Shown: positions 1 through 12,016, counted from the first letter of the stretch. The stretch: DNA of 64,000 bases from Clytia hemisphaerica (GCA_902728285.1 CACVBU010000567.1:558001-622000); one strand, 5' to 3'. Program-made: numbers and translations. The notes: a model not told the origin generated them from the letters alone.

Positions 1-25
1 AAAATTGCTTAATTTTCAGCTACCC

Positions 26-229
26 GGATCATGGTCTGTACCCGTTAGAAAAGTTGCAGTGGGATCTTAGTCTGGTAAGTGAGATCTTATCCCCATAACG
101 ATGGTATCAACCAAACGCCATCAGGGGATCATGGTCTGTACCCGTTAGAAAAGTTGCAGTGGGATCTGGGAAGTGAAATCTTACCCCCCCCCCTCCAAAC
201 GACGGTATCAACCAAACGCCACCAGGGGG
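26..229. repeat. Two-copy tandem duplication, period 100 bp
   Basis: Two adjacent copies begin with the same stretch, GGATCATGGTCTGTACCCGT, at 26 and at 126, and both run through a shared segment ending near 'accaaacgcca(t/c)cagg'. The copies differ by a few substitutions and a longer C run in the second. Short open frames here are by-products of the repeat. Confidence 0.85.
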
Positions 230-329
230 TTGGATTTGAGTTAACCTGGGTTTCATTACGTCAAATATTTGTATGTTATCGGTGAGCACGCTAAAATTAT
301 TAAGTACGGGTACCAAAAAATTCATATAA

Positions 330-2076
330 TTAATTCCTAGAAGATTGCATAGATCCTATAACGTCTTGGCCCTGCTTGTCAAACATCCAGCACCCTAATT
401 AATTCAAACACAGTGACCTTGTCTTATCTAGCGTTTTCCCAAAACCAACTTTTCGTGCCGATTTAATATTAAAAAATACACATCTAGTATATATACGGGC
501 ATATTTTGCCATGACCCTGTCACTCAAGCCTTTACCATATGATACAAAATGTCTCACTAAACTACAACCTCTCGTAGAAATTCTCTTTTTTGTGAAATTT
601 ATGTTAATTGTCGCTATATTTGAACTCTCTAGTCTATCGCAACAGTGATAAAATAAAGATTGAAACTTCTCTCACTATGGCTCCCTCGGAACATATTGTT
701 AACTTTGACTTTTCATTTATTAATAGAAAAAGTAAAGCAAAAATTGAAAGGTCTAATTTGAAGAAATAATGAAAAAGGAAAATTTAGAGACTTTTTGTAA
801 CCAGATGGGGTACTAAGGTCTTTTGATTATATCAGAAATTTGAAATCATATTAACTTCTTGTTTAACCATTTCAAGCTATTATAACGCCTCCATTTTTCG
901 GTCAAAATTTAGCTTGCCAAATTTTAAAAACCTTTTGTTGTCAGCGAAATCAATCTCTAGTGAATCTAATTGATATTTACCACCGGGCACATTTCCATCA
1001 AACTAGGTACCGTGAAAATCATATCCCGACCTATAAGGACGACTAGCAATTATTTTCAGCGCGCAATAATCAATATAGAGAAAAGTAACCATGTCGACAA
1101 TCCAAGATCTTGGATTAAGTTTAGTTTAGATTAAGATTAGTTTAGATTAAGATTAATTCGCTATTCATCTTTGATTCTTTCTACAGTGATTAGATTGACA
1201 CATGCGCAATAAAACTTCTTTACTTGGTCGTCAGAGGTTAATATTTTCTTTGAAATCTCAGCCACTGATACTCAGGGTATGATCTAGGCAAGTCCGCGCA
1301 TCGGGCCTTTGTTTAAAGAGTGATTTTCAAAAATTTCTCCCCTCTGGGCCAACCATGGTGACTCCTCAGATAGATCAAGTGATTTAGAAGCCTCTATAAT
1401 GTCTAATGTAAAGGTGGTTCAATTTTAATATCAGTTACGAGTTAACTCAGGCGGAAAAAAAGCAAAATTTCAGTCATATCCAGAGAAAATAAGCCTTATT
1501 TTGTACTAAGACTCAGGGACACTCAGGGAAAACCATTGCTTGATTGCTTGAACCCTGGAGGGTTTTCTCTTTGACAAATACTTAAAAGAAATTCGAATTA
1601 TAGAAGTTAGAATTTGCGAGAATTAACCCCATCAGAATCAACCAAAAATCGCTCCAATCTTTGGATTTACAAACAACATTAATGCTTTGTTACTAAATAG
1701 TATTTCCTTCAAGTTTCAAATATGATAAATTTATATGCTGTAATAATCTATCAGTGCAGTGAATAAAATTTTCTCCGATGATGCAGTTGTTGTCATTTGT
1801 CAACCCACAAAAATATGCCAATATTTTCACATCTTTTATATGGTTGTTTCAACAGAAAAGTTCCATTTAGCAGATTTATGCTACCTTTTGAACAGACAAA
1901 ATCATAAGATTTGAGTAAAACACAGAACATATTGCTGTATCAATGTCTGTAGACTGTTGTCAAATAATCAAGATTTGGGAGGTGAATTGAGGAAATTAGG
2001 ATTTGCCTCTTTCCTCTGCGAAATTTTCGCCAGATTATTGACCAAAAGTGGTCTTTGGAAGGGAAATCCTGAAATA
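330..2076. other. No gene recognised; AT-rich non-coding
   Basis: I see no coding signal in either strand. The only structure is a short direct repeat of 'gtttagattaagatta' near 1111-1156. The reading frame at 1957-2154 runs into the TTAA-flanked element at 2081 and has no coding character. Confidence 0.5.
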
Positions 2077-2080
2077 TTAA

Positions 2081-2367
2081 TACACCCCCTTCTAACAGAC
2101 CCGGTAGGATTTCTTAAGCCAGTGAGGGTAAAAATAACGGACCAAACGTATTGATGGGGATTGATATTCCTATTCTTTTATGGCTTGGGTTTTGAATTCC
2201 ATTGTTTTTGAGCCAGAAAATTCGATGGGGATGGAAAACACAATATTTTGCAAAGAGGATCTCCTAATCTGACTACAGTATAATTTTACAGTAGAGCTGA
2301 TATTTTGGCCAATTTTTTTCCAGTGTGAAAGGTCTCAGAGAGTCAGAGTCTGTGAGAAGGGGGTGTA
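2081..2367. mobile_element. TIR element flanked by TTAA (MITE-like)
   Basis: The ends are inverted copies of TACACCCCCTTCT, continuing imperfectly to about 22 bp. Each end is flanked by TTAA (2077-2080 and 2368-2371). A TTAA target duplication is the signature of piggyBac-type transposition. The 287-bp interior has no coding capacity, so it would be non-autonomous. The superfamily is inferred from the flank only. Confidence 0.7.
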
Positions 2368-2519
2368 TTAATCACTCTTTTTAAGGGAGAGGCTTTTACA
2401 GGCTGGCTTTTTCCACAAGCTTAGGCCAGCAATTAAAAGATAAGTCCAACGTATCATAGGATCCACTTTTTGAACACATCCCCAGGAAAAGCACTCTCCC
2501 CCAGGTTTATCGCTTTTAT

Positions 2520-2787
2520 CAGTAGCGTGGTGGCAGGGGGTGGTGCCCCCCCCCCAGTAGTGGATTTTTAAGGGGGCGCTGAAAATGAAGGGGCGCAAAA
2601 AGGCTCTTCAAAACATTGATTTCGGCGCCTCTTCCCCTTTTTACCTCACAATTGGCTATTTTTTAGCCCTAAAAATTGTGAAATGTCGAAAGATTTTCGC
2701 ACTATTGTCAATTTTTCCTAAAGAGGCACTAAATTGCCAATTTCCCTATTTTGCCTCTCCGGTGTGTGCCAAGCCACCACGCTACTG
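2520..2787. mobile_element. hAT-type non-autonomous TIR element
   Basis: The left end CAGTAGCGTGGTGGC is repeated exactly in inverted orientation at the right end. An 8-bp direct duplication, GCTTTTAT, lies at 2512-2519 and 2788-2795. An 8-bp duplication with a terminal CAG is characteristic of hAT transposons. The 268-bp length leaves no room for a transposase. Two reading frames crossing it (2368-2598 and 2585-2821) are not genes. Confidence 0.85.
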
Positions 2788-3419
2788 GCTTTTATCTTCT
2801 CATTTTCAGATCATTATTTGAACCGTTCTTCGTAACTGTCTTAAAACCCAAATAATACAATTCTCATATTACTTTCTAATTACCCCAAATGACCCATACT
2901 AACTTTTTTTCTTCCAACGAAGTAAACATAGGTGAAAATTAGTATGGTAGTTTTGACTGTATACTGCCTATTAAACTTTCCGGTCAAAACTCCAAGAAAA
3001 ACTTGTTAATCAGTCCAGAAACAACTAATCGTTCACAAATTTATACACATAATTTTATTTTACCAATGTTAGTATGCTCTCCTCTAATAAAAACGTAGCT
3101 TAACATATAGGCCATTTAGATGGAGTCTTCTAGACTACCAACTTAAATTATTCAGTGAAAGAGAGTGATATCCGGCACACTTCCCGTGTCCTGCAGATGC
3201 TTTATTTCTTATGAATATAGAATCTTGATCATCAGAGAATGGTAAAAGTATATTAAATGTAGGCCCCATAGAAGGGTATTGAATGATTTTACCATTCGTC
3301 TACCCTTTTATAGTTTTATAACGATTTAGTGGACAGACCCCTCTCTTATTCAACACATCAGCTTGTTTTCGAAGTGATGCCATTTCAGCTTATTCCTAAA
3401 GAATTCTTTAAGACGTACC

Positions 3420-3702
3420 CACTGACCTTTATATATCCCTGGACCAAGCTTGTCAATCCCGTCCAAGCAAAATCTTTGATCGGAGTTTTTTGAAAAGTGG
3501 TACCCTAATGGCGATGGCAGTATCGGTGTAAATGCGATATCGAGAGCGCTAGATCTACTCTCCCTCGAAAACTTTTGATGATGTAGCGCCGTTCGACGTT
3601 AATTTTTAACACTGCAATGGCTTCTTTACGGGTACCTCTTCAAAAATACTTCGATCACAGACGGCGGATATAGCTTGGTCCAGGGATATATAAAGGTCAG
3701 TG
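3420..3702. mobile_element. hAT-like TIR element, 31-bp perfect TIRs
   Basis: A 31-bp perfect inverted repeat starts CACTGACCTTTATATATCCC at 3420-3450 and returns at 3672-3702. The flanks GACGTACC (3412-3419) and GACGTACT (3703-3710) match at 7 of 8 bases, consistent with an 8-bp target duplication. The interior is partly palindromic around 'aaaagtggtacc'. A diverged relative lies at 5513-5737. Confidence 0.85.
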
Positions 3703-4037
3703 GACGTACTATCTATATTAATATCATACCAGAACATCCATACTACGCACACTACGCACACACTCTAAAGAGACGAATTGACCTTGTTATTTAGGCCAAA
3801 TAATCAAAACCGCTTTGCTTTTTGATTTAAAAAGTTTTGTTTTGCTTTAGTCATCCGCTGCGTTGAAAAAGATCAAAGCGATCCACCGACCAGTGTAGAT
3901 TCCCAAACGGAGCCAGATCTTTAGAATACATACTTGCCATGCGCGAAGTAATCATAATCTTCTCGAAGATTAAATCTATATTGACTACAGAATCAAATGC
4001 CTCTTAGACTCATTTTGGGATAAATGTCCATAGTGCA

Positions 4038-4168
4038 CGTTTTTTTATAAGAACATTTTTCAAAATATTCTTATTTTCCCCCATTTTGTGATATTTTTGT
4101 CCATTTTCCTAAGAAATTTGATGTTTTAGAATCCCCAAATGTTCTTAGTTTGTTCTTATAAAAAAACG
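4038..4168. mobile_element. Short TIR element of the ATAAGAAC family
   Basis: Perfect 18-bp inverted ends, CGTTTTTTTATAAGAACA, lie at 4038-4055 and 4151-4168. This is the shortest of at least six related elements in the window, which share interior phrases such as 'ttcttattttcccca' and 'gttcttaacattttggcc'. No coding capacity. Confidence 0.75.
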
Positions 4169-4253
4169 ACTATCAGTTTGATTTACGTTGCTCGTACTAC
4201 TATCGATATACTCAACAATCGTCATTATAGAATGTTTTTTCTTGACAGGCTGA

Positions 4254-4595
4254 TGTACACGTTTTATTTTATTAGAACATCTAAAACTTTTGGTGCCTTT
4301 GAATGTTCTTAATAATTTTTTTAGTTTTAAGCCTAAAAATTTTCTTATTTTCCCCATTTTGTGAATATTTTTGACCATTTTCCTAAAAAATAAGGTGTTT
4401 TTGAGTCTGCAAAGCCTTAAAATGTTCTTAACTTTGTTCTTAACATTTTGGCCATCGAAGCCGCATGTTCTTATCAGGGCTTGTATATAGTTTGTTCATT
4501 TTTTCACTGAAGATTGAATGGAAACTTTGAGTATGAAATTAACTTAAATCGTTTTCTTTACTCAAACTAGCTTGTTCTTATAAAGAAAGTGTACT
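4254..4595. mobile_element. Longer TIR element of the ATAAGAAC family
   Basis: The left end 'gtacacgttttattttattagaaca' pairs imperfectly with the right end 'tgttcttataaagaaagtgtac'. The interior matches the inverted copy at 5930-6175. The frame at 4145-4378 is an artefact of this repeat. Confidence 0.6.
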
Positions 4596-5114
4596 TAGCA
4601 GACTTTAATTCAAGTCATTTAAATAGATGTTTTTCCTCTCGCCATGCTGATGTAATCAAAACATATTGAAGTTAGTAGAGGAATGTTCATTTTGATAGAT
4701 ATATGTGTAATATGATTAAACTTTGGAGTTGAATGATATTTCTTTACCGTAAAATCAGTTTTTTTATGTTATGTATGCATGTATTTGTTTTGAAATTCGA
4801 TCAACCTGATTCTAATCTGTATTTTATATATATAAAGGTATAAAGGGGCTTGTGTGGGTAAGCTCTTCGATGTCGAATTCTCTATTTTCAGCAAGATTCC
4901 AAGGAGATAAACAGTTAAAAGGATGGAAGCCAGGAGGAGTGGATCGTAAGAATACTTTAACATTAGTGGACCTGGAATATTGCATTGTACCGAGATAAAA
5001 AGCGGCTTCTTGTGAACCCACGCGTGCCAGGGTCGTTAAACGATTTTGCGACGTAAAGAGGCCAGTGTTGTAAAACTGGAAGAAGGTTTATACGTTATAT
5101 CCCCCTTTCAACGA

Positions 5115-5337
5115 CACCCCTGTCTCACAGCCCCGGTGGAACTTTTTTCTTCAGTGGGGATAAAGATCCCAGTTGGGATAGAAATTTTATTGTTCTAAGG
5201 TTGAAAAATCCAGTGGGATGGTTTTGGAGTGCAATTTCTAAACATTGATTTTCGAGTTGGGGATGAAATCAAATTCAATTTCCCTGTGGGGCTGAAATTT
5301 CAGGGTACTTTCCCACTGGGGACCTAATTTTATTGAT
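5115..5337 (+). repeat. Dispersed repeat with ACACCCCTGTCTCACAG end
   Basis: It starts at ACACCCCTGTCTCACAGCCC and continues with several 'cagtggg' and 'ggggat' phrases. An inverted, clearly related copy lies at 31464-31691. The terminal motif also occurs near 22030 and at both ends of 63220-63749. This defines one dispersed family, probably DNA-transposon-derived. Its right boundary here is uncertain. Confidence 0.55.
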
Positions 5338-5512
5338 ATTCTTTGGGCCTCTGATACTCAGGGTGAAGTCTCCTATTTTATTGGAAAGCTCTTCCAGGGG
5401 CATCGACCTTGACGACCTAAGGGGGGGCGCTGTTGGTGGCTAACTGGTTTAGAGGATACTACTTAGCTATGCATCTCTACATCTCTGTATGCTTGCATGG
5501 ATCACTAACCTT

Positions 5513-5737
5513 TATATACCCTGGACTAAACTATATCTGTAATCTTTGATCGAAGTTTTTTTTTAAAGTGGTACACCAATGTTGGTCAATTTATATTCAA
5601 TCACATTTTCCGTTTGAAACTCTTTTCACCCACATTGAGTAATGCTACCATTATGGTACCACTTTCAAAAGACTCTGGTCAAATATGTTGCTTGGCCGGG
5701 ATCGAGAAACTTTGCCCAGTATATAAAAAAGTTAGTA
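5513..5737. mobile_element. Diverged relative of the 3420-3702 element
   Basis: Ends CACTAACCTTTATATACCCT and an inverted partner 'cccagtatataaaaaagttag' enclose an interior shared with the 3420 element ('aatctttgatcgaagttttt', 'aaagtggtac'). I could not see a target duplication, so the copy is probably old. Confidence 0.6.
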
Positions 5738-5929
5738 GTATGAGTGCCTTCCCCGGCAAAACACTTTGTGGGAAAGTAAATTAATAAGTCTTGCCCTATG
5801 CGACTGCTAGAAGCGGCAAAAAATGTCTCTCTCGATAGTTATCTACTCAACAGTAGGAGAAGGCGCCACTGTTTCCTTCCTGGATTGTTCTACCTAGCTT
5901 TGGCTCTTTTCTTCAATTGCTGCAATAAA

Positions 5930-6175
5930 CATTTTTTATAAGAAAAAAACTATATAAGAACATAAGGCTTCGAGGACTAAAATGTTAAGAACATGTTAAA
6001 AACATTTTAAGACTTTGCAGACTCAAAAAACACCCAATTTCTTAGGAAAAAGGACAAAAGTACTCAAAAAATGGCGAGAATAAGAACATGTTAAAAAGAA
6101 CATTTTTAGGCATAAAACTCAAAAAGATAAGGACATCCGAAGGTTCCAAAAATTTTGGATATCGTTATAAAAAAA
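5930..6175. mobile_element. ATAAGAAC-family TIR element
   Basis: The segment runs from 'tttttataagaaaaaaactatataag' to 'atcgttataaaaaaaatatag'. Its interior ('aagaacattttaagactttgcagactc') is the reverse complement of the copy at 4254-4595. The ends are decayed. Confidence 0.55.
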
Positions 6176-6283
6176 ATATAGTATAATGGACAAAATATGA
6201 AATCACAAAATATCTACTGATGGAAGTCATACAATCGTAAGCGTTATCAGAATCATCACAAAAAGCAAGCTAAGAGACTGTAG

Positions 6284-6511
6284 TAGACTATGCTATAATA
6301 GTCTAAGACGAATTTCATCTAAGAGGAACAAACGTGAATACGGGAGTTTTTTCGGGGTAGCCGTTGTCGTATAATAATGTCGTATAATTCATCACTTCCG
6401 CGGCATTTCTCCTCTACAGCCATACTAGTAACGGTTTTAACCTCCCGCACCTTATTTTCCCGCACCTTATTTTCCCGCGCACTAATCTTGACGGACGATA
6501 ACATCGTCTAA
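6284..6511. mobile_element. TIR element ending in TAGACTATG / CATCGTCTA
   Basis: The left end TAGACTATGCTATAATAGTC and the right end GACGATAACATCGTCTA are imperfect inverted repeats. The same ends and a similar right interior ('cccgc...acggacgataacatcgtctaa') bound a second copy at 21001-21220. No coding capacity. Confidence 0.65.
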
Positions 6512-6818
6512 GACTGGATGCGAGTTTGTCAACTGTTTTTCTTTTGTTTGTTTCCAGAGTTAACTAATAAGAAAAATACATGAAAATAAAAGAAAGATTC
6601 GACCAGCTTAGCGAATGCATCGATCACCGCCGTCAGTTTGTGTTCCATCCCTTTGAAGAATAGAATAAGATGATGATAGAGATCCTCATTCAAATCCCTC
6701 GAAGGATTACCTAGATTCTCATGAGGATTCTTGGAATAAAGGAGTTGTAATAATTTGCATTTCACGCCGGTAATGGTCGCAAGCACCCTTTGCAGAAGAA
6801 TAGAAGAAGAAAACAGTG

Positions 6819-8408
6819 ATGCTTCCTTGTCAAAACCCTGTTTCAACATCCAATGACAACGAAGAATTATTTTATGTCACTATCCAAAACACGTCTGGTA
6901 AAACACTTTGTAAATGGTATCCACCACCCAAAACCAATGATATTACACCTATAAATCTTTTGATATTTCTAAGAGAAGATCTTGGTGTTCCTTTTAATTT
7001 TCTAATCCTCTATCTTGGCGATCAAAGCTTAACCTATAAAATTGGTATCCAAGATAATCGTTGGCATGATGAGGAGATTTTGGTGTCCAATAGACCAGCA
7101 GTTGTCAAGATTGCATTGAGAAACTATTGTAACGGTGGTGATCAAATTGTTATTGACAAATTAGCTAAGAAATTTGACCTGATGCAAGCACGGTGTGTCA
7201 AGATTATTGAAGGCCGTTCTAAAGCTATTCTTATTGAAAATATTCTTGATCTATCATCCATTAATGGGCAAAGACACTGGTTAAAATGTGTTCAAAGTTT
7301 GATGTATCGTAACTATGGATTAATTTCGTCAAAATACACCTTGAAGTTAGTGGATGATATTGTGAACTTGAATAAATCGGGTAACAGTACTTCTACAAAG
7401 CGGCCATTGAAGTCTTTTGCCCGTCTTGAAGACTTGTTTTTTTCGTCAAACATAGAGGAATTTAAAGAAATTGTTTATTTAGAACTATCTCTTGTGGGTG
7501 GTTGCCTTGATGAGGAAAAGAGAAAAGATTTTTATTTCTCAATATTAAAAGTTGAAACGTTAGTTTTGAAATCTTTGACCAGAGTGGAGAAGTTGAAGAT
7601 GTCGGATTATAAATTTTTTCATATTTTGCAAGACTTCATTGATAGAGATTGGAAGATCCCAAAGCACTTACAAGTTTATATGCATCATGGTCAAGAAATC
7701 CAAAATATTTCAATGTTTGTTGATCTATTTCTTGATCATGGTACTTCTGAAGAGAGGCTCAACAGATGCTTAATTCTGAATCTGATATCAAAAGAACCGA
7801 ATTTTATTAATATAGATCTTGAATGTCCTTATGACAGCTCACATACCCAAAGGTTAGGTGTTCCACAAACTATTCGTATAAAGGAAACTGCAACTTTAAT
7901 GGACGTTGAAAAAGCTTTATTAGAGACTACTAAAATACAATTTACCGTATATCCACCAGTTGAAACTTATCAAGAATTATATAAAGCACAGCTACAAGAG
8001 AAAAATATATTTTTTAATGATCAGGACTTCAACTTACCAAAAGACGAAATGTATATTTACGAATTGGAACGGAAATGCATCGGATCTTTCTTTTTGCGGG
8101 TTTTCAGAAATGTTAATGTTCAAATACAACGTTGCGACGATTGTCAGTCACCCGAACCATTTCAAAAGACATTTGCTATTGCTCTTCCAGATGTGTCAGT
8201 TAAAGACGTTGAAAATAAATTTTGTGCGGATTTTCCGAATGGTTTTTGCTGTCAAGAGACTAAACTTAAATTCTTTGTTGAACTCGACAATTCGATAAGT
8301 CTATGTTCGAATGTTCTTATTGTTGAAGACAATCAAGTGTTGAATTTCAAAGCAGTAAAAAGATCGCTAAGTACCCGTTTCAAACAGTTTTTGGGCTTGA
8401 AAAAATGA
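6819..8408 (+). CDS. Orphan intronless protein, 529 aa, possible beta-grasp domains
   Basis: This is the longest uninterrupted frame outside the retrotransposon. I do not recognise the protein. Starting at ATG 6819 it encodes 529 residues with no signal peptide or membrane segment. Residues about 20-105 have the rhythm of a ubiquitin-like beta-grasp fold, including a TPINLLIFLREDLGVP stretch and an LYLGDQ turn. Residues about 190-310 are rich in charged helices. Residues about 330-410 and 430-510 again look beta-grasp-like, the last containing VSVKDVENKF and LNFKAVK. The C-terminus is basic. These domain suggestions are inference from sequence rhythm only. It could also be the last exon of a spliced gene, because AG sites lie just upstream. 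It sits about 11 kb beyond the 3' end of ATG4, pointing away from it. That it is coding: fairly sure. Function: unknown. Confidence 0.75.
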   Translation: MLPCQNPVSTSNDNEELFYVTIQNTSGKTLCKWYPPPKTNDITPINLLIFLREDLGVPFNFLILYLGDQSLTYKIGIQDNRWHDEEILVSNRPAVVKIALRNYCNGGDQIVIDKLAKKFDLMQARCVKIIEGRSKAILIENILDLSSINGQRHWLKCVQSLMYRNYGLISSKYTLKLVDDIVNLNKSGNSTSTKRPLKSFARLEDLFFSSNIEEFKEIVYLELSLVGGCLDEEKRKDFYFSILKVETLVLKSLTRVEKLKMSDYKFFHILQDFIDRDWKIPKHLQVYMHHGQEIQNISMFVDLFLDHGTSEERLNRCLILNLISKEPNFINIDLECPYDSSHTQRLGVPQTIRIKETATLMDVEKALLETTKIQFTVYPPVETYQELYKAQLQEKNIFFNDQDFNLPKDEMYIYELERKCIGSFFLRVFRNVNVQIQRCDDCQSPEPFQKTFAIALPDVSVKDVENKFCADFPNGFCCQETKLKFFVELDNSISLCSNVLIVEDNQVLNFKAVKRSLSTRFKQFLGLKK

Positions 8409-10356
8409 GCTTATTTTCATTCATGTATCTGACGTCTAGCAGCAAAGACCGTGTAAGAGGTGTATGAAATAATTGGAGTAGAATTTATATAAACTAGCAA
8501 GTAGCTTTCGCTATGATGCTCCCGATGACAGGCATTTGACAGTGATTGATTGAAATTCAGAAAAGGCGAAATGCCGTGTTTATTTTTGTCAGAAATACAG
8601 TGATATTGCAAAGTATTCAATTTTTCTCAGCCATAGCTTGCACTAAACATGCCCCCTTTAATAGATACATTATAAAGCTTGAATTACAAAGCTTTTCATG
8701 TTTTATAGGCAGGGACTTTGAATAATCTTCAGGAAATATTTAGAATGACTTTCTTCTCAAATACATTTTCTTTGAAACAACAATAACAAAAATAGAAATA
8801 ACAAACATATCAAAACATGAATTTATAATTTCCAAGACTATATTTTGACAATGATATAATTTTCAGCTAAGTTGTTGTCTATATCGTAATGTAATATTGT
8901 TTTGTAAAGAATACAGTGGATACAGAAGCATTCCAAAACCAAAATGATTCAAAATACAACCAAACAACAGGAACACAACATGAAATATCCTTCAGGAATT
9001 TCTCCAACAAAAGGAGTGTTAATGTCAACTGCTCTAAAATGGGATTACTTGAGATAACATGGGGCATACTGCTTTCTGGTCAGCTTTTTCTCTCTATCGT
9101 CACATCCTCTTCAACAACAAACAGATCCATGTTTCTTGGACAGTACAAAAAAGATGATTCTGTGGAGGTTCGGTTAAAATGGTTGCTGTTTTGGTGTCCC
9201 ATTGCACAAACATTGCACAGCTCCATTAAAAACGCAGACAATTCATACCAATTCTTGTTCAACATTTTGAAGTCAGAACTCTCTTGTCATTAAAATGTTA
9301 TGTTAAAATGAAGTTTGATGATTGGTTGAACAACTGCTATCTTTGTGCAAACTCAGCGTATTTGAAGCAGCGATTCAGAGCTCGTAAAAACATATAATGT
9401 CAATCTGGCTTTAAAGCAGTTGACGGTACATCCAACGTGTAAAACTACTTTAATGGTTAATATGGTATTTGTCGTGAATGAACGAAGGCTGGAAGGCAAA
9501 ACCATAAAGCTGAAATAGGAATAGACAGATAGAGAAGAAGAAACTGTCAATAGATAATTTGTAATAAATATCCAGGTGATGTCAATCAGACTGTTTGATT
9601 ACCGTGAAAAAGAGTAATCACTGAGGGAAACTGGTATCGCCTCCAAATAGTAGAGCTTTCTGGTAATAAAATTGTAAAAATTCAAAAGTCAAAAACATTT
9701 AATTTACATTTTAGCTTGGACAAAGTGCAGACCAAGAAAGGTCTGCAGTCAGCAGTTTGGAGGCAATGTAAAGTTTCTCTCAAACACCAATCTAACATTA
9801 TCAAACGATAATAGGTGTTAGATTACCGCAACCAAATCGAACAGTAACGAAACTAAAAGATTCTGGTGAATTATGTTCGAACGACCCTGCCGATTCCCCG
9901 GACTCCAGGGATTTTCTTGTTGCGTGTCCGAGGATTTTAACATTACTTTTTGAGACTTACCCCGGACTGAACGCGTGGTCTGCGAGACGCACTTAAACAA
10001 TTGGGCGATCACACATGGGCGTCAATTTCACCATCCCTCAATTGACATCGCCTGGAGATAAACAGAAGGTTCGTTAATGGTGGTATGCAAAGTTTTTTCC
10101 AATTTCTGATAATAATTACCCAAAAGTAACAAGTATCTAATGTCTAACTGATGATGCCTGAATATAATATATACACCAACAACAAAGATACAAAGCAAAA
10201 AGAAATTCTGTAAAATAATTTTCAATCAAACATCCTATCTGAAACATTACTTTTGATAAAATAGTATTATACTTACTATCAAAGTTGCAGAACAGTCTGT
10301 GGGATTATACCTTCTACTTTCTGAAACCAACTGGTCCCAAGTTGCTTCATTGCTTT
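8409..10356. other. No gene recognised
   Basis: AT-rich sequence without recognisable domains or repeats. A frame at 8916-9293 opens with GTG, and its first in-frame ATG leaves about 85 uninformative residues, so I do not call it. Confidence 0.45.
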
Positions 10357-10480
10357 TTGTTGTATTCCAAGCTATGACTTTGGAGCGCTAAAGACGCTAA
10401 ATTTCTGTTCACGCGGTGTTGTTGTATTCCAAGCTATGACTTTGGAGCGCCAAAAACGTAAAATATCTGTTCGCGCGGTC
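10357..10480. repeat. Tandem duplication, period about 62 bp
   Basis: The phrase TTGTTGTATTCCAAGCTATG, followed by 'actttggagcgc', occurs at about 10358 and again at about 10420. Each copy ends in 'ctgttc(a/g)cgcggt'. Confidence 0.8.
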
Positions 10481-11079
10481 GAGCTAGCTTAAAAGCTCAC
10501 CACACGGCAATCTTTTATAGATGCGGTCACTAGGTTACATCGTCCCGTTTTTTCTTGAACAATTTTTCGCCAGCTCGATCCCCAGCCTCGTGAAGCAACA
10601 TAGGCTCCCTTCGGGAGCAATTAGCACTAAATAAAAGTGGTTATGATGATATATTGCCTAATTTTCTTTTTAGAAACTCATTTTAACGGGATAACTTTTC
10701 ACGGGGATTAAATTTCGTGGTTGAGCTCATCTGCAAAATTTTTAAGATTTCACTGGGACTTAATTTGTTTGTTTGTTGAAAAACGCATTAATAGCGCTTC
10801 TTTAATGCTAGTAGTAGACATTTAAAAAGAAGTTCATATGACAATTTAAAATCACTAAAATTTTTTACCCCATAAGTACAAATTAGAATCGATTTTTTTA
10901 TTGAATAAACATCAAATAATTTTGTTTTGTCGATGATGATTTCATCTTTGTGAATCAATTATACGGGAAAAGGGTTCATAGCTTACAGTATTGGTAGAAA
11001 ATTCGTCGGCAAAAAAGGACGGAAAAATTGCCCGGTAAGGAATTTTTTACCGTGGTGAATTTTTTCCAGTCAAACTTTG

Positions 11080-11351
11080 GTGTTGATTGCATTAATAGAC
11101 TTGAAGTTGTCGCTGTTTTCAATAATGACGTCATTTGAATCTTACTTGTGACGTGTTTTTTCGATGTATTTCATAACGTCAAAATCAGTTTTTGGCCGAT
11201 ATCTTGAGATTGGCTTGATTTAAATTTTGGGCCAAGCACTTTCCGAAATCCTCTCGTTAATAAGCTTCTTTTGAGCTATATACGAAAGTTAACGAACAAT
11301 AGGAAGCGGTGCGCGTGACGCAAAATATGTTTGAGACTTGCCTTAAGGGCT
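11080..11351 (+). mobile_element. Half copy of the foldback element seen at 22812-23520
   Basis: The block from 'tcaaactttggtgttgattgc' to 'gcgtgacgcaaaatatgtttgagacttgcc' matches one arm of the palindromic element at 22812-23520. Shared parts include the TGACGTCA-containing phrase, 'cagtttttggccgatatcttgag' and the terminal 'gacttgcctt'. Only one arm is clear here, so it is truncated or heavily diverged. Confidence 0.65.
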
Positions 11352-11448
11352 CTGACCATAGTGAATTTTTCATAATTGCCGTGTTTAAAATGTGTTTTCT
11401 GACTGATGTAACCAACAAAACTACGGCATGTTATACATTTTCTTTTAG

Positions 11449-11581
11449 ACAAACTATTCCTGAATCTGAAAATTCAAAAATTACATTGAAAAAATTTGAT
11501 GAAGAAGAAAATGAAGACTTTGGCGAGGAAGAGTATTTCAACTTTGAAGAGCTTAGTTTCGGCGAAGAAAATACATTTTGA
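11449..11581 (+). CDS. Candidate acidic terminal exon, gene unidentified
   Basis: A pyrimidine-rich tract ending in 'cattttcttttag' precedes an open stretch of about 43 residues that ends in TGA. The residues are strongly acidic (DEEENEDFGEEEYFNFEE) with a short polar start, as in many C-terminal tails. I see no upstream partner exon, and the segment follows directly after the half foldback copy. It could be a genuine last exon or a chance acidic frame. The acceptor fits animal consensus. Confidence 0.35.
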
Positions 11582-12016
11582 AAAATTTTTCGCAGTAGAT
11601 GGTGTATCTTTTACCGAACAATAAAAACTTTTGCGGAAAATTTTTGTAAATGCTTCTTTGTCTCGAAATCTTCAAAATAGTGGTTTTTCATCAATTTTTC
11701 ATCTGGATTTTGCTTAAGAAAACAGTCATAACTTTTGACACATCTTATTATAAAAATTTTCCGCAAAATTTAAAATAGTTCAATTCTTTGCGGACAGTTT
11801 GAAAAAAGTTCGAAACAAAAAGGTTAACAAGAGCCACAAAGATGTGGTTAAATATTTCCTCCAATAGCTCAGAGCATAGATTGTAGTCGCAGTCGAACCC
11901 CACAGATTATCCTAAAGCCCCAACTTAGTAACTTAGATTTATTAAAGCCTTTATCTTTATTAAGCAATATCTGATGCAAAACAAAATTTAACCATATTCC
12001 TGCTAAAAATTGTCCT

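Noticed and set aside
8916-9293. 125-codon plus frame
   Set aside because: It opens with GTG; the first in-frame ATG leaves about 85 residues with no family, splice or compositional support.
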